Origin: CAYTAP01 sp964435775
GTDB lineage: Bacteria > Planctomycetota > Phycisphaerae > Tepidisphaerales > Tepidisphaeraceae
Direction of reading: 5' to 3'
Length of the DNA: 21,649 bases
NCBI GenBank assembly: GCA_964435775.1
Contig: CAYTAP010000071.1
Location: 1-21,649 of the forward strand
How positions within the stretch are numbered: the stretch's first letter is position 1; each line of letters begins with the position of its first letter. Positions 15,113 to 21,649 of this stretch are shown here, one piece after another. The notes under the pieces were generated by a model. It made no database searches. It was not told the DNA's origin and was given only the letters and a program-made list of their open reading frames with translations. The translations under genes were made by a program, and so were the position numbers.

Positions 15113-15179
15113 ATGACCGCACATGGCCACGCCCTCAGGCTTCCCCCCCACGGTTCGCACACCGCCGCACCATCGGCCC

Positions 15180-15278
15180 ATTTTCGATTTTTGATTTGCG
15201 ATTTTTGATTGAAAGCGGGGACACAGTCTTCGCCGCCGGACCTCTTCAATCCATAATCAAAAATCAAAAATCGAAAAT
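15180..15278. repeat. AT-rich inverted repeat
   Basis: ATTTTCGATTTTTGATTT (15180-15197) is perfectly complementary to AAATCAAAAATCGAAAAT (15261-15278). Each arm also carries an extra ATTTTTGATT or AATCAAAAAT unit, extending the pairing with a short bulge. The arms are made of the unit ATCAAAA, in sharp contrast to the GC-rich surroundings, and a related copy follows at 16306. The 63 bases between the arms hold no gene. With the terminator this fills the 303-base gap before the kinase gene. Confidence 0.7.
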
Positions 15279-15286
15279 CTCTTCGG

Positions 15287-15315
15287 TTGTCTTCCCTCCC
15301 AGTCCCCTCGATAAT
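15287..15315 (+). promoter_or_regulatory. candidate promoter of the kinase-like gene, leaderless geometry
   Basis: TTGTCT (15287-15292) and GATAAT (15310-15315) are separated by exactly 17 bases. The -10 hexamer ends five bases before the ATG at 15321, so transcription would begin at the start codon. The gene has no SD. Confidence 0.45.
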
Positions 15316-15320
15316 GACGC

Positions 15321-16277
15321 ATGCAAACGATGGCTAAACTCGACGGTGAAATCTCATGGGATGTCCTCCGCCTGATCGTCCGCAACTGGCTGGGCAGCGC
15401 CGCTGAACTTGCTGAAGTTCGGCCGCTGCATGGCGGAAGCATCAACACCGCCCTGGCCCTCACCACCGCCGCCGGCGATCGCGCCGCTCTGAAAATCACC
15501 GCGCATCGCGTCAATCGCGCCATCGAAGATGAGGCCTATCAGCTCAACCTGCTCGCCAACCTCGGCCTGCCCGTCCCCCGGGTGTATGCCTGTCAGGTTG
15601 GCTCGCTTGATCTTCCCTACAGCTACCTTCTGATGCAGTTCGTCGACGGCGTCACCTTCGCCGACGCCAAACAGGCTTGCTCATCGGATCAATACGACCA
15701 GCTTCAATGCCACCTCGCCGAGCTGCTTCTGAAGCTTCATGACAACACCGCCGATCATTACGCCCGCGTCACAGCACAAGACCCCGTCCAACACAAAAGC
15801 TGGCCAACCTTTTTTCACGACATTTACGATCCCCTCTGGGCCGAGGCGCGCAAGCTCTCGTTCCTCCCCATCAGGAGCCGCAAACAGATCGACCGCATCC
15901 ACGACAATCTCGATTCCCTCCTCGCCCACGATGACGCCCCCCGTCTCGTTCACTGGGACATCTGGGCCACCAATCTCCTCGCCCATCCCGATCCCGCCGG
16001 TGCGTGGCGGGTCAGCGCCATTCTCGATCCCCTGTGCAAATACGCCCACGTTGAGGCCGAACTCGCCTACATGGACTTCTTCCAAACCACCACCCCGGCC
16101 TTCATGCGAACGTATCAGCAATCCCGCCGCCTCCCCCAGGGCTACCACGCCCTCCGCAAGCCGATCTACCAGCTCTACGCCCTCATCAACCACCTCCAGC
16201 TATTCGGAGTCGAGTATCTGCCTCATCTGCTCAGCACGCTTTCGCGGATTCCTCAAGCCCCAAGCCGGAGCGTTTGA
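15321..16277 (+). CDS. fructosamine kinase/APH-superfamily phosphotransferase
   Basis: This 318-residue cytoplasmic protein has the aminoglycoside phosphotransferase/kinase fold. Visible elements are PLHGGSINTAL (36-45) for the nucleotide loop, ALKIT with K58, acidic partner IEDEAY (68-73), catalytic HWDIWATN (211-218; H211, D213, N218) and ILDPLCKYAHVEAELAYMDFF (234-254) with metal-binding D236. The last stretch and RKPIYQLYALINHLQLFG near the C-terminus follow the fructosamine/ketosamine kinase pattern, so repair of glycated amines is the best guess. Position 212 is Trp where the family normally has Gly (HGD), which is atypical. No SD precedes the ATG at 15321 or the one at 15330. The gene stands alone between two AT-rich repeats. 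A different small-molecule kinase is possible. Confidence 0.75.
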   Translation: MQTMAKLDGEISWDVLRLIVRNWLGSAAELAEVRPLHGGSINTALALTTAAGDRAALKITAHRVNRAIEDEAYQLNLLANLGLPVPRVYACQVGSLDLPYSYLLMQFVDGVTFADAKQACSSDQYDQLQCHLAELLLKLHDNTADHYARVTAQDPVQHKSWPTFFHDIYDPLWAEARKLSFLPIRSRKQIDRIHDNLDSLLAHDDAPRLVHWDIWATNLLAHPDPAGAWRVSAILDPLCKYAHVEAELAYMDFFQTTTPAFMRTYQQSRRLPQGYHALRKPIYQLYALINHLQLFGVEYLPHLLSTLSRIPQAPSRSV

Positions 16278-16305
16278 ACCGGCCCGTACCCAGCCTTGCA
16301 ATCGA

Positions 16306-16330
16306 CAATCAAAAATCAAAAACCAAAAAT
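16306..16330. repeat. AT-rich ATCAAAAATC repeat, third arm
   Basis: CAATCAAAAATCAAAAACC followed by AAAAAT repeats the unit found in both arms of the inverted repeat at 15180-15278. It lies in the 73-base gap between the converging kinase-like and TauE/SafE genes, so the kinase-like gene is bracketed by this repeat on both sides. Confidence 0.6.
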
Positions 16331-16350
16331 GGCGGCCATCGGTTCGGCCG

Positions 16351-17091
16351 TCACGCCATCAATGAACTGGCCGCGATGATCAGCAGCAACAGCGTCATCG
16401 CCACGCGGAGCCGCGCGCGGTTCATCAGATGCCCCACGCGCAAGCCTCCCCATGCGCCGCCGATGATGACCGGCGTCATTGCAGCGCCCAGCAACATCGG
16501 AACGATCAGCCCTCCGCCGAAACGCCACAGCAGCAGCGCGATCATCACCGGCGCGACCACTGTGAAATTGAACCAGAGAAACGCCCGCGCCTTGTGGCTT
16601 GGCCAGTCATGCGCCATGACCCAAAGCACCAGCGGCGGGCCGCCCATGCTGATCAGCCCCGTCAAGAATCCGCTGCATAATCCCGCCACCCACATCCATC
16701 CACCCCACACCTTTTCGCGCGGTTTGATCCGCAGTCCCCACTGCGCGAGCAAGACGAGCACAATCACGCCGCCGACAACTTGCTTGATCACCGCCTGGCT
16801 TTGGGCGCTGAGCACACCCAGCGTCAGGATGCCCAGCGGCACGGTCAAAATCCGGATCGCGCTGATCGTCACCGGTTCGCGCCAGTGCAAGTGCTCGCGA
16901 TTGTTGTACCAGCTCCACAGCGTCTGAAGCGATGACGCCACGATGACGATCGCCACCGCCGAGGTGATTGGAATGTGAAGCCAGATCATCACCGAAATGC
17001 TGAACATTCCCATTCCAAACCCCACCGCCCCCTGTAGGACGCTTCCCAGGAACAGAATCGCACAAATTTCCAGAAGTTGCGCCAATGCCAT
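16351..17091 (-). CDS. TauE/SafE-family permease, tandem copy B
   Basis: This 246-residue inner-membrane protein has about eight hydrophobic segments and the family pattern FLGSxLQGAVGFGMGMF near the N-terminus, repeated in the second half as SGFLTGLISMGGPPLVLW. TauE/SafE proteins are linked to export of sulfite, sulfoacetate and other organosulfonates, but specificity varies widely and cannot be read here. It aligns without gaps to the neighbouring copy A, with 190 of 246 residues identical by my count, so the pair is a tandem duplication. I placed the start at 17091 because it matches the start of copy A and both have TAGGATGG 8-12 bases upstream; the frame is open to 17121. The gap to copy A is 82 bases, so they may be co-transcribed. 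Confidence 0.88.
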   Translation of the reverse strand: MALAQLLEICAILFLGSVLQGAVGFGMGMFSISVMIWLHIPITSAVAIVIVASSLQTLWSWYNNREHLHWREPVTISAIRILTVPLGILTLGVLSAQSQAVIKQVVGGVIVLVLLAQWGLRIKPREKVWGGWMWVAGLCSGFLTGLISMGGPPLVLWVMAHDWPSHKARAFLWFNFTVVAPVMIALLLWRFGGGLIVPMLLGAAMTPVIIGGAWGGLRVGHLMNRARLRVAMTLLLLIIAASSLMA

Positions 17092-17173
17092 GGCCGACCA
17101 TCCTAACGCTTTCCGATTCACTGGCGATGGGGCATGTGCGCCGCCCGACGGACCGACAATTCAGGTAATCGCC

Positions 17174-17914
17174 TCATCCCGTCAGCGAACTGGCGGCGAT
17201 GATCAAGAGCAGCATCGTCATCGCAAGGCGCAGCCTCGACCGATCCATCAGGCGTCCAAGACGCAAACCCATCCACGCGCCCGCGACGACCACAGGGATC
17301 AACGCCGCGCCCATCAGCATCGGTACGATCATCCCTTGGCCGAAACGCCACAGCAGCAGCGCGATCATTACCGGCGCATCGATGGTGAAATTGAACCACA
17401 AAAAAGCCCGCGCCTTTCGGCTGGACCAGTCGTGCGCCATGACCCACAGCACCAGCGGCGGCCCGCCCATTTCAATCAGCCCCGTCAAAAATCCGCTGCT
17501 GATCCCCGCCAGCCACGTCCACCCGCCCGCCACCTTTTCCCGCGGTTTGATCCGCAACCCCCACTGTGCCGCGAGCACAACAACGATCACACCGCCAACC
17601 ACCTGCTTGATCACCGATTGGCTTTGCAGGCTGAGCACCCCCAGCGTCAAAATCCCCAGTGGCGTCGCGGCGGTCCGAATCGCCGCCATCGCCAGCGGCT
17701 GACGCCATTCGATATGGGTTCGATTGTTGTACCAGCTCCACCCCGCCTGCACCCCCGACGCCACAATGACGATCGCCACCGCTGACGTGATCGGGATGTG
17801 AAACCAGATCATCAAGGAGATGCTGAACATCCCCATCCCAAACCCCACCGCCCCCTGCAACAGGCTCCCCAGGAACAGGATCACCCCGATTTCAGCGAAT
17901 TGCGCCCAAGGCAT
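17174..17914 (-). CDS. TauE/SafE-family permease, tandem copy A
   Basis: This is the upstream member of the duplicated pair, also 246 residues, beginning MPWAQFAEIGVILFLGS. It shows the same two half-repeat signatures, GAVGFGMGMFSIS and GFLTGLIEMGGPPLVLW, the latter with Glu where copy B has Ser. Substitutions between copies cluster in residues 54-85 (loop region), at the end of helix 1 and in the C-terminal quarter, while the two signature regions are unchanged apart from that site. This suggests altered specificity or regulation rather than decay. TAGGATGG upstream provides a weak, distant SD. The two genes are transcribed away from the methyltransferase gene. Export of a sulfur compound is plausible given the sulfatases about 4 kb away, but that link is inferred. 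Confidence 0.88.
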   Translation of the reverse strand: MPWAQFAEIGVILFLGSLLQGAVGFGMGMFSISLMIWFHIPITSAVAIVIVASGVQAGWSWYNNRTHIEWRQPLAMAAIRTAATPLGILTLGVLSLQSQSVIKQVVGGVIVVVLAAQWGLRIKPREKVAGGWTWLAGISSGFLTGLIEMGGPPLVLWVMAHDWSSRKARAFLWFNFTIDAPVMIALLLWRFGQGMIVPMLMGAALIPVVVAGAWMGLRLGRLMDRSRLRLAMTMLLLIIAASSLTG

Positions 17915-17994
17915 AGACCGTCCATCCTACGTCTTTTTCTTCTTTCCGCGATGAGCCCGCCACCTTAAGGCGTATCCCATGCGCCCGCTCTCTT

Positions 17995-18003
17995 TGCTAC
18001 AAT
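17995..18003 (+). promoter_or_regulatory. extended -10 promoter of the methyltransferase gene
   Basis: TGCTACAAT is an extended -10 element (TG-N-TACAAT) placed 73 bases before the methyltransferase ATG. There is no good -35, which extended -10 promoters often lack. Confidence 0.4.
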
Positions 18004-18076
18004 TTTCCCGTTGCCGAGTTTCATCGCCATCGCCACACTTAAGGTTGAACCAATACTCTTTTGAGCAGAGGCAATC

Positions 18077-19129
18077 ATGGCCATCGATCATGCACGTCTT
18101 GAAGCGTTCATGGGGAGAGCCATCGGCGATATGGGTGGGGCGATCAGCGTGCCGTTGATGATTTTGGGGGACCGGCTGGGGCTGTATCGCGCCATGCGCG
18201 GCGCTGGCGCGATGACCCCTCGACAGTTGGCACAGAAAACCGGAACCGCCGAGCGCTACGTTCGAGAATGGCTCATGAACAACGCCGCCGGCGGGTATGT
18301 CACCTATGATGCCGAGTCGAAAGCGTTCACTCTCCCCGACGAGCAGGCGATGGCGCTGGCCGATGACAGCAGCGCCTTCTACACGCAGGGCGCATACGAG
18401 GTCATCCTCTCCCTGTTCCGCGACTTGGACAAGGTTGAATCCGTCTTCCGCACCGGCGAAGGATTGGAATGGGGCGATCACGACCACTGTCTCTTCAGCG
18501 GCACCGCCCGTTTCTTCAAGCCCAATTACACGGGAAATCTCGTCAGCAACTGGATTCCCTCGCTCGAGGGCGTCCAGACCAAACTGGCGAAGGGGGGCAA
18601 GGTGGCTGACTTCGGATGTGGATTTGGTCATTCAACGATCCTCATGGCCGAGGCATTTCCCAACGCCACGTTTTACGGATTCGACTACCACGTGCCATCC
18701 ATTGAAGCGGGCGTCCGTATCGCCAACGAGAAGAGCGTCCGCAACGCGAAATTCCAAGTCGCCACGGCGATGGATTATCCCGGCAACGATTACGACCTGC
18801 TCACCTGCTTCGACTGCCTGCACGACATGGCCGACCCCGAAGGCGCGGCCAAACATGCCAGGGGCGCGATCAAGCCCGATGGCGCGTGGATGATTGTTGA
18901 ACCGTTCGCCGAGGATGCGCCTGAGGCCAACCTCAACCCCATCGGTCGCATGTTTTACGCCGCTTCAACCATGATTTGCGTCCCCGTCTCCCTCGCGGGC
19001 CGCGGCCCGGCTTTGGGCGCCCAGGCCGGGGAAGCGCGCCTGAAGGATGTCATCACCGCCGGCGGTTTCACCCACGTCCGCCGCGCAGCGCAAACACCTT
19101 TCAACCTGATCCTCGAGGCCAGGCCGTGA
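18077..19129 (+). CDS. class I SAM-dependent methyltransferase with N-terminal winged helix
   Basis: This 350-residue cytoplasmic protein has an N-terminal winged-helix dimerisation region (about 20-95: GLYRAMRGAGAMTPRQLAQKTGTAERYVREWL), as in many small-molecule O-methyltransferases and Rv2258c-type proteins. A Rossmann methyltransferase domain follows. Motif I is VADFGCGFGHST (176-187), followed by YGFDYH (200-205) for the ribose-binding acidic residue and LLTCFDCLHDM for motif IV. The insert DHDHCLFSGTARFFKPNY (134-151) may line the substrate pocket. AGAGG lies six bases before the ATG. It is divergent from the TauE/SafE pair. The substrate is unknown. Confidence 0.87.
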   Translation: MAIDHARLEAFMGRAIGDMGGAISVPLMILGDRLGLYRAMRGAGAMTPRQLAQKTGTAERYVREWLMNNAAGGYVTYDAESKAFTLPDEQAMALADDSSAFYTQGAYEVILSLFRDLDKVESVFRTGEGLEWGDHDHCLFSGTARFFKPNYTGNLVSNWIPSLEGVQTKLAKGGKVADFGCGFGHSTILMAEAFPNATFYGFDYHVPSIEAGVRIANEKSVRNAKFQVATAMDYPGNDYDLLTCFDCLHDMADPEGAAKHARGAIKPDGAWMIVEPFAEDAPEANLNPIGRMFYAASTMICVPVSLAGRGPALGAQAGEARLKDVITAGGFTHVRRAAQTPFNLILEARP

Positions 19130-19488
19130 GTGGGTCACAAGCGCAGGTTGCGCTCCTCGCGCCAGTTGAAGCTTATTTCCTATGTCAAGCGTTCGGGTGG
19201 AGGTTGTGTCACTCACCATAAAGTATTGCTCCAAATAATTAGGCAACATCATGACTGTAACCTCAGCTTTTTAAATGCTTTTCTCGGCATGGCGGTGCCA
19301 TTCCTTAAACCTCAATTGAAAAGTAAAGCTTATTTCCATTGCTTCGCCGGTGCGCTGGCAGGTAAAATACTGACCGCAAGTATTGATTCCAGTGATGCGT
19401 GCCGGGATGGAATTGTTCCGCCGCAGCCCACGGATGCGGCGGGGATCAATGAGGCGGTCCCACCTTTCGCCTCGAAGGAGTGTGGGTG
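19130..19488. other. gene-free, AT-richer leader region
   Basis: No convincing gene is present: the frames here lack an SD and show no family pattern. It contains a 12-base direct repeat AAGCTTATTTCC at 19169-19180 and 19326-19337. It also has an 8-bp stem, CCGCCGCA (19418-19425) with TGCGGCGG (19435-19442), 32 bases before the SD of the next gene. The middle part is clearly AT-richer than the surroundings. A weak sigma-54-like TGGCGG-N5-TTCCT occurs near 19292 but matches poorly. Confidence 0.5.
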
Positions 19489-21138
19489 ATGATTGCGAAC
19501 AGTCGTCTGTTTTCCTTCGTCGAATGTACCACATTATCAAAGCCCTCGCCGCGTCTTGACGTCCCGCGGCGTGCGGTGAAGGCGATGCTGTTGAAGCTGG
19601 TCGTCGCAACGGCGTTGGTCATGCCGACCGCCGTTGGCGCGGTTCCCGTGCGGACTGTGGCACTTTCATCCGATCCCGCGCCGGGCGCATCCGCCAATTT
19701 CATCGTCTTCCAAGCGCCCTTCATCAACGGCAACGGCCAAGCCGCTTTTGTCGGCGTCATGGACGACCTGGATGCCACCGATGGGCTCTGGTCCGAAGGC
19801 GGCGGATCATTGGCCAAAGTTGCCTTGCAAACCGATGCGGCGCCGGGCACATCGCTTTCCCTGGGTTCCTTCCAAGACGCCAATATCAAGTTGTACCTCA
19901 ACGATGCCGGACAGGCCGCGTTCGGCAAGACACTCAGTGACTTCAACACCGGCGGCGCCTTTTCCCAAACCGGCGCGGGCAACGCCCTTCGAAAAATCGC
20001 GGCCGGCGGCGACGCCGCGCCCGGTACGAATGATCCGACCCGGCTGTACCAGACCGGTTTTGGAGCGATGGGCGGATTCAACAACAGCGGGCGCGCGGCA
20101 TTTCACGCCTCGATGCCCCCGACTGCGGGGCCGCCGGGCAACTTCGCGTCCTCCGGCACTTGGTCCGAAGGCTCGGGCACGTTGAACAAGCTGGCCGAAG
20201 TGGGCGACAGCGCCCCGGGCACCGCCGCCGTCTTTGACCAGTTTCGCATTCCGGCGATCAACAACGGCGGGCACGCGGCGTTTGTCGCCGCCATCACCAG
20301 CGGCGGCGCCGGTGAAGGTGTCTGGACGAACCGATCCGGATCGCTTGCCCGCCTGGTGGGCAACGGCGATTCCGCGCCCGGCGGCGGGACCTTCAGCATC
20401 CTTTTCAACGACACCGTCGCCATCAACGACACGGGCGACATCGTTTTCAGCGCGAACCTGGTGGGGGGCACTGTGCCCGATGGCATCTGGGTGGCTCGCA
20501 ACGGCGGCATCGAGAAGGTGGTGCTGGAAGGGGACGTGGCGCCGGGGAGCGGCGGCCATGTGTATGGCACGGCGGCTCTTGGCATCGAATCGGCCTTCCT
20601 CGGCTTGGACGCCAACGGAAACGCGGCCTTCACGTCCTACCTGGATGATGGACGTCGCGGATTGTTTTCCGAGGGCCTTGGCGCGCTCCACGCGGTGGCC
20701 TTGTCAGGGGATGTCGCCCCGGGCACCGGTGGGCTGACCTACCAGGGGGTCCTGAAATGGACCTTGAATGAGTCCGGACAAACCGCGTTCATCGCGCAGC
20801 TGTCCAACTTCACCGACGCGATCTTCGCCGAAGACATTTTGGGGACGGTCCACAAGATTGTCCTCCCCGGGGATATGCTGGAAGTCGCGCCCGGTGATTT
20901 TCGTGAAGTGGCGCAGCTGAGTTTTCTGGGCCTCGACGGCAGCGCGGGTGTTCTGGGCAACAATGTGACGTCAGGCTTCGGCGCCAACGGTGATCTCGCC
21001 TTCATGGCGGAGTTTACCGATGGTTCCTCCGGCGTCTTTGTCACCACCGTCCCCGAACTGGCGAGTTGGTCGCTCATGGCGGCCGGCTGCATGCTTTGGC
21101 CCTTCTGCCATCGCCGTCGCCCGCTCCGCATGCTTTAA
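19489..21138 (+). CDS. NxxGxxAF tandem-repeat surface protein with PEP-CTERM-like tail
   Basis: This is a predicted exported protein of 549 residues. A hydrophobic signal segment MLLKLVVATALVMPTAVGA occupies residues 33-51 after an unusually long basic N-region. Eight repeats of about 58 residues follow, each pairing a segment of the type GDxAPGT with NxxGxxAF (NGNGQAAF, NDAGQAAF, NNSGRAAF, NNGGHAAF, NDTGDIVF, DANGNAAF, NESGQTAF, GANGDLAF). This is the choice-of-anchor tandem repeat family of planctomycetes and relatives. The tail VPELASWSLMAAG, then a short hydrophobic stretch and CHRRRPLRML, looks like a PEP-CTERM sorting signal in which the second Pro is Leu. AAGGAG lies eight bases before the ATG at 19489. 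An internal ATG at 19585 would give a standard signal peptide but has a poor SD. Function is unknown beyond surface display. Confidence 0.85.
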   Translation: MIANSRLFSFVECTTLSKPSPRLDVPRRAVKAMLLKLVVATALVMPTAVGAVPVRTVALSSDPAPGASANFIVFQAPFINGNGQAAFVGVMDDLDATDGLWSEGGGSLAKVALQTDAAPGTSLSLGSFQDANIKLYLNDAGQAAFGKTLSDFNTGGAFSQTGAGNALRKIAAGGDAAPGTNDPTRLYQTGFGAMGGFNNSGRAAFHASMPPTAGPPGNFASSGTWSEGSGTLNKLAEVGDSAPGTAAVFDQFRIPAINNGGHAAFVAAITSGGAGEGVWTNRSGSLARLVGNGDSAPGGGTFSILFNDTVAINDTGDIVFSANLVGGTVPDGIWVARNGGIEKVVLEGDVAPGSGGHVYGTAALGIESAFLGLDANGNAAFTSYLDDGRRGLFSEGLGALHAVALSGDVAPGTGGLTYQGVLKWTLNESGQTAFIAQLSNFTDAIFAEDILGTVHKIVLPGDMLEVAPGDFREVAQLSFLGLDGSAGVLGNNVTSGFGANGDLAFMAEFTDGSSGVFVTTVPELASWSLMAAGCMLWPFCHRRRPLRML

Positions 21139-21649
21139 CCCCCCGCGAATGTCCGCCGCGCGAACGCCACATCCGGTGCAATGGTCGCCTCATCCCCGCC
21201 GGGCGTTTCCAACACATACCATCCGTCGTAATGAATGTCGCGCAGCGCTGCGGCGAAGGCGGGCCAGTCCACTCTGCCTTCGCCGGCGTGCGCGTCGCCG
21301 CTGAAGGTCCGCGCTTCCTTCACATGCGTCTGACACAAGAGCGGCCCGAGCATTCGCACCTCGGCCGCCACGTCATAGTCGCACCACGTCGCGTTGGCAG
21401 GATCGTAGTAAACGCCAAAGTGCGGCGAGTCGATCCGCCTGGCCATTTCGCACAATTGATCGGCCGGCATCACGCCCTCATACGCGAGCTTCACCCCCGC
21501 CTTGCCCGCTGCATCGCACAGAGGTTTCAATCGTTCGGCCACGATCGCCCGATGCGTCGCCCCCTTCGGTTCATTGTAAAAGAAAAACGGCACGAGCAGT
21601 GTTGTTGCTCCAACCCGCTTGCACCAGTCGATCGCGCGGCGCACCTCGT
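21135..21649 (-). CDS. sugar phosphate isomerase/epimerase, 5' end outside window
   Basis: The C-terminal 171 or so residues of a TIM-barrel protein of the xylose isomerase-like/AP endonuclease 2 superfamily are present; the reading frame stays open through the right edge. Family elements are LAYEGV (about 115 residues from the end), FGVYYDPANA with the metal-binding Asp, THVKEA with the metal-binding His, GEGRVDWPAFAAALRDIHYDGWYVLE and a final Glu. Members isomerise or epimerise sugars or polyols, and planctomycetes have many. The stop codon overlaps that of the converging NxxGxxAF gene through the shared palindrome TTAA (21135-21138). Confidence 0.88.
   Translation of the reverse strand, partial: EVRRAIDWCKRVGATTLLVPFFFYNEPKGATHRAIVAERLKPLCDAAGKAGVKLAYEGVMPADQLCEMARRIDSPHFGVYYDPANATWCDYDVAAEVRMLGPLLCQTHVKEARTFSGDAHAGEGRVDWPAFAAALRDIHYDGWYVLETPGGDEATIAPDVAFARRTFAGG

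Noticed and set aside
19280..19380. Sigma-54 (-24/-12) promoter candidates before the surface-protein gene
   Set aside because: TGGCGG-N5-TTCCT and TGGCAG-N5-ATACT both miss several conserved bases of TGGCAC-N5-TTGCA.
19130..19489. A 119-codon frame between the methyltransferase and the surface-protein gene
   Set aside because: It has no SD or recognisable domain and is of mixed composition. Its end overlaps the SD of the next gene.

Overview
The window looks like chromosomal DNA of a planctomycete, most plausibly of the Phycisphaerae side of the phylum. The reasons are an N-terminal LEPR-XLL-type motif (MEPRVLLSA) on an extracellular repeat protein, a protein built of NxxGxxAF tandem repeats with a PEP-CTERM-like tail, two formylglycine-type sulfatases in an operon, high G+C content, and Shine-Dalgarno (SD) sites that are strong at some genes and absent at others. 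The phylum is inferred from gene content. There is no rRNA or other phylogenetic marker, and I see no tRNA, CRISPR array, transposase or phage gene.

Layout. Positions 1-3200 carry a minus-strand group: a zinc/manganese-type ABC ATPase, phosphoribosyl-AMP cyclohydrolase (hisI) and a Trk/Ktr-type potassium channel subunit, with two copies of a hairpin plus G-quadruplex repeat. Positions 3200-6650 hold a membrane-bound GAF-GGDEF diguanylate cyclase divergent from a NifA-like sigma-54 activator. Positions 6790-10115 carry a secreted FG-GAP propeller-type protein, an Mrp/ApbC P-loop ATPase without its C-terminal CxxC, and an SMP-30/gluconolactonase-like enzyme. Positions 10243-13010 hold the two sulfatases. 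A long regulatory stretch then precedes a flagellin gene (13587-15017), which ends in a very strong intrinsic terminator. Positions 15180-17914 hold a fructosamine-kinase-like protein and a tandem pair of 77% identical TauE/SafE permeases. Positions 18077-21649 hold a winged-helix methyltransferase, the NxxGxxAF protein and a truncated sugar isomerase/epimerase gene.

How the genes relate. Most are short, functionally unrelated transcription units, so this is not one dedicated pathway. Three themes can be drawn. Signalling and motility: diguanylate cyclase, sigma-54 activator and flagellin. Use of sulfated or other complex carbohydrate: sulfatases, the lactonase-like propeller, the sugar isomerase and possibly the TauE/SafE exporters. 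Cell-surface display: the LEPR-XLL and PEP-CTERM-like proteins. These groupings are inferred from family knowledge.

Most unusual structure. It lies between the genes. There are three families of dispersed repeats: hairpin plus G-quadruplex, a GCCGGAAGCGT element, and an AT-rich ATCAAAAATC element. A set of genes without an SD has a -10-like hexamer only 5-6 bases before the start codon, which suggests leaderless mRNAs. The flagellin gene has a long structured leader containing a 12-codon ORF with its own strong SD. I found no convincing new multi-gene system.
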